The translations under genes and the position numbers were made by a program. This document shows, in pieces, positions 7,222-20,100 of a stretch of DNA of 35,981 nucleotides. Numbering within the stretch: the first letter of the stretch is position 1; every line of letters begins with the position of its first letter. The DNA lies in assembly GCF_021234875.1 (NCBI RefSeq), contig NZ_JAJQVM010000043.1:1-35981 (forward strand), written 5' to 3'. The notes beneath the pieces were generated by a model. It was not told where the DNA came from. It saw only the letters and a list, made by a program, of their open reading frames with translations, and searched no databases. Source of the DNA: Marinibactrum halimedae (GTDB taxonomy: Bacteria > Pseudomonadota > Gammaproteobacteria > Pseudomonadales > Cellvibrionaceae).

Positions 7222-8925
7222 TTATGAAATCGATAAGAGAAATTGTTGAAGTGAATTAAGTGTTACTGGTTTGGCGAGGTGATGATTCATTCCCGCCGCT
7301 AGGCATTTCTCTTGATGTTCAGTCATGGCATGGGAAGTTAAAGCACAAATAGTGATTGGGTTAACATGATGTTGCTTTTCCCAGTTGCGAATTTGAGTGG
7401 TGGCGTTGTAGCCGTCCATTTTAGGCATTTCGCAGTCCATCAGAATAAGATTGTAATTCGAATGCTTTTGGCACGCGATTTCTACTGCTTGTTCTCCGTC
7501 TTCAACAATAGTGTAATCAATAGCAAATTTTTTCAGCATTGCCGCAATGACTTTTTGATTAACCGCGTTGTCTTCTGCCACCAATATGCGGTAGTGTGAA
7601 AAATTCAGGTTGGGGTGTTTTTTGTGTTTTTCCGAATTCTTATTTTTCTCACTAACAGAAAAAGGAAGTTGAATAAAAAAGCAAGATCCTTTGTTGGGTT
7701 GGCTTTTGACCCAAATTTCACCGCTAAAAAGCTCGATGAGTTTCTTACATATGTTTAAACCAAGTCCGCTGCCGCCGAATTCTCGAGTGGTAGAGGTGTC
7801 GGCCTGTTCAAATTTCTCAAATATTTTTTCTTGGACGTCTTTGGGAATGCCGATGCCTGTGTCGCGAATCTCAAATTGCAATGTTGCTATACTATGTTCG
7901 ATATTGATAAGAGTGGCTTTAAATTCTACAGTGCCTGACTGAGTGAATTTGAATGCATTGCTTAATATATTTCCAAGAATTTGGTGCAATCGTGTAGGGT
8001 CACTGGATAAACAATCTGGAATGTTTTTATCAATGGAAAATTTGAGCTTAACGTTATTGTTGGCTTGTGATTGATAAGCAGATAACAGAGCCGCTGTAAA
8101 ATCCCTAAAATTAAATGTGACATTTTCCAACTTCATCATACCTTCATCTATTTTGGAAATGTCAAGAATGTCGTTGATGATAGTCAGTAAAGTTTTTGCG
8201 GAAAAGCTGATTGTTTTCAGGTGGTCTCGTTGTTCTTTGTTGAGGTGAGTTTCTTTTAGGAGATCTGTGATGCCGATGATACCGTTTAAGGGGGTGCGGA
8301 TTTCATGGCTCATATTCGCTAAAAACATGGCTTTAGATCGAGCCGCAATATTGGCGGCTTCATTGGCCTCTTCCAGTTCTTCAGCACGTTGTTTGGCCAA
8401 GCTTTTCTCAATGAGCACTTTTGCTAGGTTAGATGCTTCCTCAATAAAGTGTAATTCTTCTTGTACCGGGTGACGAGGCTCATGGTAGTAAAGAGCAAAG
8501 GTACCGAGTACTTTATTATTCTCTTGGGTAATGGGGTGAGACCAGCAGGCTTGTAGACCTGCCGCTAGGGCTAAATGTTTGTAGTCTTTCCAGCGAGGCG
8601 CCGTGTTTAAGTCGGCATCAATCACTAATTTACTGCTGAAGGCGGCTGTACCGCATGAGCCAACAGCGGGGCCGATATACACACCGTTGAGTGCGTCTGT
8701 GTACTCTTTTGGCAAGCTAGGCGCGGCTCCGTGGGTGAGTTGAAGCCCGTCACGGGTTAGCAGGAGTATTGAGGCTTTCATCCCCACCGTTTCCCTTTCG
8801 ATCAGTGTAGCCAGTGAAGATAATGCAACGTCAAGTGCTTGATCCTGAGTTAATAACTGTAGTAGGCGAGAATGATAATTCTTTGAGCGGACAGGTTTTG
8901 TTGAGGAAGAGTTGAACCTAGGCAT
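7222..8925 (-). CDS. Cytoplasmic GAF-domain hybrid sensor histidine kinase/response regulator
   Basis: The 567-residue protein has, in order, a GAF sensor domain (~25-172, with GPAVGSCGTAAF and the APRWKDYKHLALAAGLQACWS region), a short coiled coil (~175-195), a HisKA domain with phospho-acceptor His207 in FLANMSHEIRTPLNGIIG, a HATPase domain (N-box Asn323, G1 DTGIGIP at 355, G2 GGSGLGL at 384) and a receiver domain (acidic pair ED at 451-452, phospho-acceptor Asp497 in LILMDCEMPKMDG, Lys552 in AKP). No membrane segment or signal peptide is present, so it senses a cytoplasmic signal. There is no Hpt domain, so phosphate should pass to a separate Hpt protein encoded elsewhere. It is divergent from cdiB with ~430 bp between, so a regulatory link to CDI is possible but unsupported. 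All key residues are intact. Confidence 0.92.
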   Translation of the reverse strand: MPRFNSSSTKPVRSKNYHSRLLQLLTQDQALDVALSSLATLIERETVGMKASILLLTRDGLQLTHGAAPSLPKEYTDALNGVYIGPAVGSCGTAAFSSKLVIDADLNTAPRWKDYKHLALAAGLQACWSHPITQENNKVLGTFALYYHEPRHPVQEELHFIEEASNLAKVLIEKSLAKQRAEELEEANEAANIAARSKAMFLANMSHEIRTPLNGIIGITDLLKETHLNKEQRDHLKTISFSAKTLLTIINDILDISKIDEGMMKLENVTFNFRDFTAALLSAYQSQANNNVKLKFSIDKNIPDCLSSDPTRLHQILGNILSNAFKFTQSGTVEFKATLINIEHSIATLQFEIRDTGIGIPKDVQEKIFEKFEQADTSTTREFGGSGLGLNICKKLIELFSGEIWVKSQPNKGSCFFIQLPFSVSEKNKNSEKHKKHPNLNFSHYRILVAEDNAVNQKVIAAMLKKFAIDYTIVEDGEQAVEIACQKHSNYNLILMDCEMPKMDGYNATTQIRNWEKQHHVNPITICALTSHAMTEHQEKCLAAGMNHHLAKPVTLNSLQQFLLSIS

Positions 8926-9352
8926 GAACTTCTAATCTCATTTATATTATAAAATTGCTCGCTAGCAGTTATCAGTCCTTTATATACTTTCCGTGAATGA
9001 TCGTAGGGAATAATATTTCTTTATGCCACATGCAGCCCTAGTTAGGAATGAGTATTACACTTTTATTTGTCTGTTTTTTATTCTTTTAAGTAATAATTGA
9101 TATGGATTTACTCCAATTTAAGTAAAGTTGAGTAAATATTTACAGTGTAACCCTTTAAGTGTGACGCAGTTCCTTATAAAATGCGAGCCAACGTTGAATC
9201 TGGTGAAAGTTTAGCTTAAGCGGTATGAACTTTCACAGCGTTTTATTCTTATCACCATTACTTTCTGAATATCATTATAAAAAGTTTTTTTTTGAACTTT
9301 CTTGTCTTGGGTTATTGCAATCAATTTGTTTAAAGGAAATGTGGAGTTGTCC
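8926..9352. promoter_or_regulatory. Divergent upstream region of the kinase and cdiBAI; candidate operator palindrome
   Basis: This AT-rich ~430-bp region should hold the promoters of the sensor kinase (leftwards) and of cdiBA (rightwards). It contains a perfect 12-bp palindrome GTAAATATTTAC at 9132-9143, and a TATAAA hexamer near 9173 that could be a -10 box, with a poor -35 (TTTAAG) 15-16 bp upstream. The palindrome is a candidate binding site for a dimeric regulator. None of these elements is proven. Confidence 0.35.
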
Positions 9353-11077
9353 ATGGAGCCTGGATTGAAGCGCATTGCGCTCATTAACCTTCTTCTTTGT
9401 TGCACTTTGTTTTGTTGTGCTCTTTTGATCAGCGTTTCTGTTGTTGCACAGGAGCTCCCTTTTTCTGATCACGAAAAACAAATTAAACAAGGAAACGATC
9501 GTATTGTTAATGAAAACCGTCCATTACTGCAAAGACAAGACATTTTTTTACAAGACTTATTTTCGTCAGACGACCCTTCAGGTGTGGATGCAGATTCTGA
9601 TGTTTGTGTGCAAGTGAATACCGTCAAGGTAACAGGTGTAACGAAGTTTTCTACGAAAACAATTGAAAACCTTACTCAGCCTTATCATCAGCGTTGTATT
9701 AATTTAAATCATGTTAATCAACTGGTGACTGATCTTTCTAATTTGTATTTAAACGCGGGTTTTGTCACCAGTCGTGCTTATATTAATCCGCAGCATTTAT
9801 CGACGGGTGTGTTGGAAATTGTGGTGCTTGAAGGATTTATTGAAGCTATTGAATCCGTTCATGAAACACTTTCAGAAACACAATTGTCCTTAGCATTTCC
9901 GACAACCAAGCAAAAATTACTGAATTTGAGGGATTTAGAGCAAGGGTTGGAAAACTTAAATCGTTTAGGAAAAAACCAAGCGACGATGTCGTTGGTACCG
10001 GGTAACACCCAGGGTGGCACGGTGGTGAGTGTGCAAAACCGATTAGGTGATGGGTGGCGAGGTTCGATCGGTTTAAATAATACCGGAGTGGAAGATACCG
10101 GTGAATTACAATTAGATGCCAATTTATCACTCGATAACGTCTTGGGTATCAACGATAATTTTGTTGCGTCTTTATCGTCCAACGTGGGTGAGCATGATTT
10201 GCCCGTTGCTGAATCTCGCAGTGTATCCCTGGTCGGGTCACTGCCTTACCATTATTGGTTTTTCAGGCTGAGTAATAGCTATTTTGAATACGAACAATCT
10301 GTATTGGGTAACAATGTTGACTTTACTACCCGTGGCTCTTCGTTCAATTCCAGTTTTGAAGCCGATGTTACGGTGTATCGTGGTCAATCTCAAAAGCTTA
10401 ATGTAAAAACCTCGTTATCCCGAAAAGAAAGTAAAAATTACATCGAAGATATTTTTCTTGAGACTTCATCACGAACATTATACCTCTGGGACCTTTCAGC
10501 ATCGTATTTAAAACACTTACGTAAAGGGACTTTAACGGCAGATTTTACCGTTTCGAAAAGTGTGCCGTGGTTTGGTGCGACCGAGCAATTAGTCTCTGCT
10601 GAAGTGGATTACCAATTTACCAAATACACATTGGATGCGGGGATTTCTCGCCACATGAAATGGGGCGAGCAGTCGGTGAATTTATCGTCGCAGATGCATT
10701 TATTGTATTCGCCAGAGGTGATACTTGCCTCAGAAGGACTTACCGTTGGTGGTCGTTACAGTGTGCGTGGTTTATCTCAGCGTGCCTTATTTGGGTATCG
10801 TGGTGGTTATCTTCGCAACGATTTTTTATTCCCTGTTTCTACCCCTTGGGATCAATTTGGACAAACTCAGTTGATGTTAGGCGTTGATGTGGGGGCGTCT
10901 AATTTACCTGAATTCCCGGATGAAAATTCCGATTGGGTCGCTGGTTCTGCATTAGGGTTCACGTTTTTGCATCGTGATCTCAGTGTGTCTTTTACATACG
11001 CCAAAGCATTACGAACGCCAGACTTTATTGACGATAGTCAAGAAGAGCTGGACGTTTTTGTTCGCATGAATTTCTGA
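9353..11077 (+). CDS. cdiB: CdiB/ShlB-type two-partner secretion outer membrane transporter (TpsB)
   Basis: I start at ATG 9353 (GGAG 6 nt upstream), giving 574 residues; longer frames lack a usable ribosome site and would bury the signal peptide (LKRIALINLLLCCTLFCCAL...SVVAQ, residues ~5-33). A linker and POTRA domains follow (~84-165: VNTVKVTGVTKFSTKTIENL, NLYLNAGFVTSRAYI, GVLEIVVLEGFIEAIE), with two Cys (VCVQV and QRCINL) that may pair. The ~350-residue barrel has the family motif VRGL (~471-474) in the loop-6 position and ends VFVRMNF with a terminal Phe. The next gene, 26 bp downstream, is the matching TpsA. CdiB recognises the TPS domain of CdiA and exports it through the outer membrane. 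Confidence 0.93.
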   Translation: MEPGLKRIALINLLLCCTLFCCALLISVSVVAQELPFSDHEKQIKQGNDRIVNENRPLLQRQDIFLQDLFSSDDPSGVDADSDVCVQVNTVKVTGVTKFSTKTIENLTQPYHQRCINLNHVNQLVTDLSNLYLNAGFVTSRAYINPQHLSTGVLEIVVLEGFIEAIESVHETLSETQLSLAFPTTKQKLLNLRDLEQGLENLNRLGKNQATMSLVPGNTQGGTVVSVQNRLGDGWRGSIGLNNTGVEDTGELQLDANLSLDNVLGINDNFVASLSSNVGEHDLPVAESRSVSLVGSLPYHYWFFRLSNSYFEYEQSVLGNNVDFTTRGSSFNSSFEADVTVYRGQSQKLNVKTSLSRKESKNYIEDIFLETSSRTLYLWDLSASYLKHLRKGTLTADFTVSKSVPWFGATEQLVSAEVDYQFTKYTLDAGISRHMKWGEQSVNLSSQMHLLYSPEVILASEGLTVGGRYSVRGLSQRALFGYRGGYLRNDFLFPVSTPWDQFGQTQLMLGVDVGASNLPEFPDENSDWVAGSALGFTFLHRDLSVSFTYAKALRTPDFIDDSQEELDVFVRMNF

Positions 11078-11103
11078 AGAGTTATATAGGAAAAGGTAAA
11101 ACT

Positions 11104-14100
11104 ATGTTCAGTCCCATCAATCGGGCCAGGATCGCTCGTGTATTGCTCTTCGTCATGTGGGCAAACCCATTACTTTCTGCCGCTCAATCTTTTACCGCGC
11201 CTCAGCAAAATACCTCTGTGGGAATTGAGGTGGACGCTAATGCAGCCTCCAACCAGCGGGCTCGAATTCGTGAGTCTCAAAATGGCACAGTGGTGGTGGA
11301 TATTGCCGAAGTCAGCCGTGCCGGTGTTTCACACAACCGTTTTCGTGAATTTAATGTTTCTGATCAAGGGCTGATTTTAAACAACAGTGTTGGGCCGACC
11401 CTCACGAATTTAGGCGGTTGGGTAGACGGTAACCGTCATTTGGCGGGCGGACAGGCCGATATTATTTTGGCCGAAGTGACAGGGGCCAATGTGTCTACCC
11501 TATTGGGGTTAACCGAAATTGCAGGGCAATCGGCCGAATTTGTCTTGGCCAACCCCAATGGTATTACGTGTAATGGATGTGGATTTATTAATACCCCGCG
11601 TGCCGTTTTTGCCACTGGTGTACCAGATGTGCGCGATGGTCAACTCTACGGTTTTAATATTGCCCAAGGCAGTGTGTTTTTTGATGGCCAAGGTTTAAAT
11701 GCCAGTAACATCACAAAGTTTGATGTGTACACAAGAGCTTTACAATTAAATGCCAATGTTTACGCCAATGAGTTGAATATTGTTACCGGCGATAATTACA
11801 TTGATTATCAAACCGGGACTGTTTCGGGGGCCTCTAATTTAAATACGAATACAGAATTTCAATTTGCGTTAGATGCTTCTGCATTGGGTGCTATGTACGC
11901 CAATAATATTACCTTGGTGGGCACCGAAGCGGGTTTAGGGGTTCGTAGTGAAGGCTTAATTAATAGCGTTAATGATCTCGAACTCACAGCCAATGGTGAG
12001 ATTCGCCTGAAAGACACCATCGCCGGTAACGAGGCGACCCTAACGGCGCAAAATAATAATGTGACCACAACTGGCACCACTTACGCACAAAACGTGACGA
12101 TTGAATCTGGTGGTACTTATCACAATGAGAATTTATTAGGGGCTTTAAATCAGCTTACGGTTAATGCGGCGGCAGTGAGCCAGTTGGGCGAAGTGTATGC
12201 AGGCTTAGACTCGGACGGGCGTTTGCTGAATCAAGGCACAATGAACCTTAATGTTCAAAATGGACTTGAGAACCAAGGTGTGATTTACGGTAATCGTGCT
12301 TCAGTTACTGCAGGTCAATTCATGAATATGGGGACGTGGGTGGCGGATGAATTGATAGCGAATGCATCTGCGTTTACCAGCAGCGGTGCCATTCAAGGCC
12401 GAAACCTTCAAATAGAGAGTGATCAATTTACCCTCGATAACGGTAGTTTTCAGCAATTGGGCGAGGGGAACCTGCTGATTGCGACCAACACTTTCAACAT
12501 CAATGATGCTTTCTTGGCCAGCCAAGGGGCCGCTACGCTCAATGCCACAGAGTTCTTCCGCAATGCCGGTAGTGTGTTGTCGGAAGGTTCCATTTCAATT
12601 CAAGCGCCTGAGATAGAAAACGTGGGCGTAATCCAAACCCTTGATGCAGCGAGACTGCAAGGGAATCGAATTGCCAATTCGGGTGCGTTGATTTTCGATG
12701 GAGTCATGGCTCCTGAGCTGATCATAAGTGAATTGAATAACGCCAGCGGTACCCTGCAGATCGCGGCAGACCATGCGCAGCTTGATATCGCTTCACTCAA
12801 TAATGATGACGGTCATATCGTTCATGTGGGGGCGTCTTCGTTAGCATTGAGCGGCGAGACGATAAGCAATAATGATGGGCAGATTCTGTCTAATGGTGCG
12901 GTGGCGGTATCGTCTTCTAATACAATTGAAAACCGTGTTGGCACTATGGCCGGTCAACGCCTATCTATGGTAGCACGAAGCCTCGATAACCAAGCTGGTA
13001 CTTTGGTCGCTCAATCTGCAGGCACAGAGTCACTGGTTGTTGACATTGAAAACCAGTTGGATAACGACCAAGGTGTGATGGCCAGTGAAGGTGATGCCTT
13101 GGTGAGTGCGGCTAGCTTGAACCATGGTGGCGGTGTATTGAGTGGTGACAACCTCTCTCTTACTACAGAGGCTTTATCGATTACTGATGGTAGTGTGATC
13201 GCTGGTAATAACCTTGTCGTCCAGTCCTCAACGGTAGACAACCTGCAAGGCCAATTGTTGGCCGTAAATGCCATGAATGTTGACGCCGATTCGTTGCTCA
13301 ATGGTGGTCAAATTCAAGCTTCCTCCATCGATCTTTCCGTAGCGCAATTGACGAACAGTGCGAACGCCATTGTTCAAGGGGAAAATCTCGCAATCACCGC
13401 CTCGACGGTGAATAACGCTGGCAACCTCGTTGCGACAGGTACGGTGGGCGAGTCACTGCAATTAACGACGGCCACGGTAAATAACCAAGGGGTGATCGAA
13501 AGTGCTGGCGAGCAGTTGCGTTTATCAGGCCTAGCCCTGAATAACCAAGGTGGTGCGGTGCATTATCGTGGAGAGGGTGTACTGCGTTTAGAGGTGTTAC
13601 AGGGGCTAGATAACCGAGGCGGAAGCATTACCTCTCAGGGTGGTTTGATTTTGAATCACAATGAGGTCGCTAATGAAGGCGGGCAGCTGGCGTCATTGGG
13701 AGTGATGTCCATTACTGCTGAGGCGGTTCGTAATGAAGGTGGCTTGATTCAGGGCGGAGAGGGAGTTTCTCTGTCGGCGACATCGCTATTTAACCAATCT
13801 GGAGCCGTGGTGGCCGAGAGCGGTGTATCCTCCGAGCTGAATATTGTTGAGCGCATTGTGAATACGCAAGGCAATATTGTGTTGGCAGGTGCTACGAACA
13901 GTGTGGATACGGCGTCCCTGGAGAATACCGAGGGTGCAATTGAAATTGCTGGCCAAGGTCGGATTGCTACTGGCGTCTTGCAAAACCGTGACGGAGCGAT
14001 TGCCCTGACGGGAAGTGAGGCATCAAGCCTTACGGTTGCGGCGCAGCTAGACAACCAATCAGGTGAAATACTGACCAACAGTCAGTTGTTCACCTTGTCT

Positions 14101-17100
14101 TCTGATTCGATCAACAATACCCAAGGGGCTCTTCGAGCCGCTGGTGCGGTGTCTGTGCTCGCCAATACCCTAAACAACCAACAGGGGCAAATGCTGGCGG
14201 GTAGCTTCAATATTGAAGCGGTGTCACTGGATAACCAGCGCGGTGAGCTGGGTGCCGTCAATGCTAATGGAAACGGATTATCGTTAACCCTTTCTGAGCA
14301 AGTCGATAACCAGTTCGGCCAGATTTACAGTGCCAGTATTGCTTTATTACAAGCCGATAGCCTCGACAACTCTCACGGTGAATTGCGCTTCGATAACGAT
14401 GCCCACCTAGTGGTGAACACACTCAATAATTTTGCTGATGGCCAAATCGTTGGTCAGGGCCAAGTGCGGGTCGATAGCGTTACCTTGCGCAATGACGGTG
14501 TAATTTCGGCGGACCAGTTGGCCATTGAAACCGATAGCTTGACCAACTCTGGGCATATTGAAAGCCAATCTTCTCAAACACTTCGCTCACAAATTCTCGA
14601 AAACACGGGTGTTTTGCGTGCAGAAAATGGCGACCTATCGGTGGCTTCTGCGCTGTTGAGCAACGTCGGTACGATTGTGGTGGCTGGTGCGGGCGTCTTA
14701 TCTCTGGAGGCACAGCAAGCTCTTCAAAACCAAGCCGGGCAAATCCTTTCCAACGATGCCTTGCAGATATCTGCCCAGCAACTGAATAACCAGCAAGGGG
14801 TGATTCAGGCTGCGCTCGGTGCTGAAATTGACGCGCATACCGTCAATAACAACAGCGGAGACATCCGCTCGGGGCAGGTGCGATTAAATGCGCACTCGTT
14901 CAGTAATGTGGCCGGCAGCGTGATGGGAGAGGCGGCGACGGGTAATTCTCTTTCTCTAAGTATTGCCGAGGTGTTGGATAACACCCAAGGGCAGATTCTG
15001 ATTGCCGGCGATAGTGGCGAAATTAATACAGGCCAGTTACTCAATAACGACGGATTAATTGAGGGCGGCGCTGATGCGGCGGTGTCGATTACGGCGACCT
15101 CTATTCAGAATCAGGCGGGGAGTCTTTCGAGTCAGCGGGTGCTGGATTTGCAAACTCAGAGCCTAGACACATCAGGGGTTATTCAAGCGCAGCAGTTACA
15201 AATTCAGGCAGATCAACTCACCAATAGCGGTGAGGTGCGTGCCGACAATACCGTCAATTTGGCGGCGTCTTCGCTCAATAACAGCGGTATTGTGCGAGGG
15301 GACGAGGTGGCATTATCCGCCCAAACCCTCGTTAATACAGGACAGGTGGTGGCCGATGGATTACAAGCCAATAGTTTGATGTTAACAACGGGCCACATTG
15401 AAAATCGAGGCACTCTTGCCAGTTACGGCGAGAATCTACAACTTGCTCAAACCACGTTCGATAACAACAGCGGGCAGCTTTTCCTCTTCGGGGAAGGGGT
15501 GTTACAGCTGGATATTCTCAACACCTTACGCAATCAGGGAGGGGAAATTGTCTCCCAGGGCGTGCTGGCTATTCTGGCGGGGCAGATTGATAACACCTTA
15601 GGTGGTCGTATCGCCGCCAATGATCAAGTGAGACTCACGGCAGAGGAGTGGGTTAATGGAGGTCAACTCACCAGCGGTGCCGATGCCACAGTGACTGTGG
15701 GGCGTTTTCGTAATTTAGTCGATGGTTTGTTTAATGCAGGTCACGCTTCGGTAACGACAGAAACTCTGGAAAACCAAGGTCAACTGGTTGTACAAGGCGA
15801 TCTGACTTTGAATTCCACGATGATCGATAACGATGGTGGCTTAATTCAGTCGGAAGGTGTTGCGTCGATCCAGGCACAAAACCTGAGTAACCAAGCGGGT
15901 CAATTATTGCTGACCGGAACCGATACAAGCGCGATTGCCGTTACTGCCCAATTGAACAACCGCAATGGGGAAATTGCCTCCAACGGTGCGGTTTTAGATT
16001 TATCCGCAGGTCAGTTGGATAACACCAACGGCACAGTCAGTGCCTTACACCAAATCAACATCACGACTGATGGGTTGACGAACCATCGCGGTGCTATCAC
16101 GGCAAACACCGCCGTTATTAATGCTGTCACGCTCGATAACCAACAAGCCGGGCGCATCGAATCAGAAAGTTTATCGATTAATTCAAATCAACTGACTACT
16201 GATGGCCAGCTGCGAGCGGCTGAGTTGATTATTGCCGCCACCGAGCTAGCACAGCTGGCAGCTGGTGAGTTGAATGCCAATCAGCTTTCTTTGAACACAA
16301 CCACGTTGTCGAATGCCGGACAAATCATCTTGGGCGAGGGTGATATTCGTGCCGATGGATTGAGTAATACGGGTTCTATTGCTACCCAAAATCACCTTGC
16401 GATTGATTCAACGAGTTTGATGAATAGTGGCTCTGTTGTGGCAGAGGTATTAAGCATCCATGCTGAAACTCTAAACAACAGCGGCGGCAGCCTTGCGGCT
16501 GTTGATCGTGCTCAAACATCGTCGATACAAAACTCCCTAGCTGATCGTGATCGTTTGACCATTTCATCCACTTCGCTCGATAACCAAAACGGCCGTATTG
16601 CGTTGCTGGGCGCAGGGGTATTGCGACTGGATGTGTTGCAAGCATTGAGCAACCAGAATGGACAAATTGTGCGTGAAGGCGCCGACCTGAGTGCCGCTCG
16701 GGCCGAATTGAATGTGGGGGAGCTGGATAATACGAGTGGTGCTGTCGCGATTGCCGGTGCGTTATCGGTATCGGCCACAGAGGTGCGCAATCTTCAAAAT
16801 GGCTTAATCAGCGCCGAACAATTCCAGTTGCAGGCACAAAACCTTGATAACACCGGTGGTGTGTTGGAATCGGAAGGGGCAATGAGTGTGAGTGCCGCGC
16901 AGCTGCTAAACCAAGGGGGTGTGGTGGTAGCCGGAGGAGGTTCGGCGGTTGAGAGCACATTAACCTTAGCGATCTCGCAACAAATTGATAATCGACAAGG
17001 AACCGTCTTGCAGCAGGGAAGTGGCCCACTTTCACTGACTGGCACTGGCTTTTTGGATAATCAAGGCGGCAGCATCGCTTCGACCCATGACCTGGTAATT

Positions 17101-20100
17101 GATCTGATGGGTCAGCAAGCCGGAGTGGGAGTGAATAACCAAGGTGGCACCTTACAGGCACAAGGGAGTATAAATCTCACCACAGCCAATAGGCTTCGTA
17201 ACGACCAAGGTGCGTTGGAATCCGGTGCGGCAATGGTGGTAAACGCCGGCAGCATGAGCAATACCGATGGGCAAGTCCTATCGAGTACAGATATGGCCTT
17301 AACGCTCCAGGCGGCTCTGGATTCCAGTGGTGTGATTGCTACAGAAAATGGCAACCTAACGATCGATACAACAAGCCTCGATAATCGAGGCGTGTTATTG
17401 CAGCGAGGTGTAGGTGAACTTGCCATCCAAGCAGACCAAATAGCGAATGCCGGTGAGATCGGTGCCAATACTGTGTTATCGCTGACGGCGAATACCCTCA
17501 CGAACAGTGGCTTGGTGGATTCGTCGAACGTAACCCTATCGACCTTCAATGCATTGAACTCCGGTACCCTCGTGGGGGATGTACTTTCTCTTACGGCACA
17601 GGCTCTCAATAACCAAAACGGCGTATTGGCTTCTCGCAGCACGGTGGGTGAATCACTTCAGTTAAACGTTGCCTCCACATTGAATAATCAGAATGGTGTT
17701 ATCCAATCTCGTGGCAGCGATTTGCAGCTAGGAGCGGTGGATAACCGCAATGGCAGTGTTTTGCTGCTAGGTGATGGCAGCTTGTCGGCGGGTGAGCTGA
17801 ATAATGCCGATGGCGTAGTGGTTAGCCAAGGTGGCCTGTCTTTAACTGGTGCAACCTTCAACCAGCGTGGACGCATACAAGCGGCGAACGATGTTCATCT
17901 CGGTGGCTCCGTATTGGATAACACCTCAGGAACCTTTACCAGTGGTGGTGCAATGCAGGTTGATGTGGCCACCTTGACCAATACCGGCGGTACTTTGTCG
18001 GCAATGCAGTGGTTATCTGCGGTCACCGATCAACTCAATAACACCAATGGCCGCATCGAATCCGGTGAAGTTGTCACCTTGACGGCGTCGGGCGATATGG
18101 TGAATAACAACGGTGTGATGGTGGCGAACGATCAGGTATCGCTGTCGGCCAGCAACGTCAATAACCGTGGTGGGCAGGTTCGCAGTGGGATAGTGTCTCT
18201 CTCTGCCAATGCCCTCGATAATTCTGCCGGTGGCCGAGTGTCTGCAACCGATTCTGCTGCTAATTCTTTGAATTTGTCTGGGGTGGTGAGCATTAATAAT
18301 GCTGCGGGCACACTGGTGTCATCTGCCCAAGACTGGACGCTTGCTACCACGAACCTGAATAACACTGGCGGCACTATTGCCCATCAAGGCAATGGCACTC
18401 TCACGCTGAATACTCAGACTGCTTTCACCAATAACGGTAATGTCAGCAGTACGGGTAGCCTAGCCATTACCAGTTCTGCGGTGGATAACGGTGGAAGGCT
18501 TGAGGCAGGGAGCCAATTAACACTGAACGGTGGTGTGACGAATCGCGCTGCGGGTGTCGTGGTCGCGAATGCGGTAGATATTAATGCTGCCAACCAAACA
18601 GTGACTAACCAAGGGCGCATGGTTGCCCGCAACGTCTTAGAAGTCAGTGCCGCAACAATCGTTAACGACTTATTGTTGTTCGGCACTAATAAGGCGACGC
18701 TTGAGGCACAAACCCTCGACAACAATGCCACCCTATCTTCTGCCGATCTTGATATCGTCGGCTTTACGACCTTGCACAACAGTGGCCGAATCGAAGCTGC
18801 GAACGGGAATTTTAGTGGTAATCAATTCTTGAATGAAGGCACAGGCCAGGTGGTGTTAACAGGTCCATCGTCGACCTTTGGTGCCGCTCAGTTCACAAAC
18901 CAAGGCAGTTTGACCAGTAACAGTGCCGACTTGTCATTTGGTGGCCATTTCACGAATAACGGCTCGTTGGTTCATTCTGGAAACGGCACCTTAACGCTTG
19001 GAAATAATGGTCAAGTGGATGTCAGTGGTGGCACGGTTGCCACTGCCGGCCAGGCGGCACTTCATGGTGGTATACAAGGTGCGGGTAGCGTTTTTGCTCA
19101 GAAAGGCATTGTGCTTAACAGTGCGGGTACCTTCACCAATAGTGGCAGTCGGTTGTATACCCAAGGCAACCTTGCCATTAATAGCGCGCTTAATAACACC
19201 AATGGCTCCATTATTGCCGATGGCACTTTAGCCATTAACACCCAAGGGGTGATCAATAATTCTTACGGCGTGTTGCAAGGCGACCAGCTTGCTTTATCCG
19301 CAGGTTCTATCAACAACACCAACGGCACGATCACATCGTTGGCCGGGGGCAATGGCTCGGTGCAGGCGGCTTCCATTAACAATACCGGTGGTGTGATTCA
19401 GTCTGAAAACACCAACTTCTCGGTTCGCGCTACCAATGGTGATTTCACCAACACGGACGGGACAATCCGTCATTCCAGTACCGGCACTCTCACGGTGGTG
19501 GGTAGCCGCCTGCTTAATGAGAACGGCACCGTTGATACGAAAGGGGCGTTGTCGGTGTCGACCACGGGCCTTCTTGATAACGATAACGGCACTCTGCGCG
19601 GTACCCAATTTACCGTCCGCTCTGGTGATCTCAGTAATGTGAGTGGCACGATTGAGGGCACTGGCGGGGGTAACAGCAGCCTTCAAGTGGCTGCGCTGAC
19701 TAATACTGGTGGCTTAATTCACGGTGATGGCGCCAACCTGAATATTGCAGCCACCACGCTCAATAACCGAGATGGCGCCATGTTCCACTCGGGTACTGGG
19801 ACGTTTACGGTCAATGCGTCGTCCATTAATTCAGACGGCGCTGGCAGCCAAATTCGCAGCAATGGTGCGCTGACGCTTAACGGTGGTAATTCACTGCATT
19901 TGGCCGGGACGGTATCTGGCCAAGGCCGAGTCACGCTCAATGCCAACGGCATTCGTAACCAAGGGTTGGTGGGCAGCCGTGCCAATGTGGTGGATATCGA
20001 CACCAGCGGCACGTTCAACAACAGCAATGGGGTTGTCTCTGGGGCGACCGGCGCTCAAGTGGATGTCAATCGCGTTATCAATACCGGTGGGCGTTTGCAA

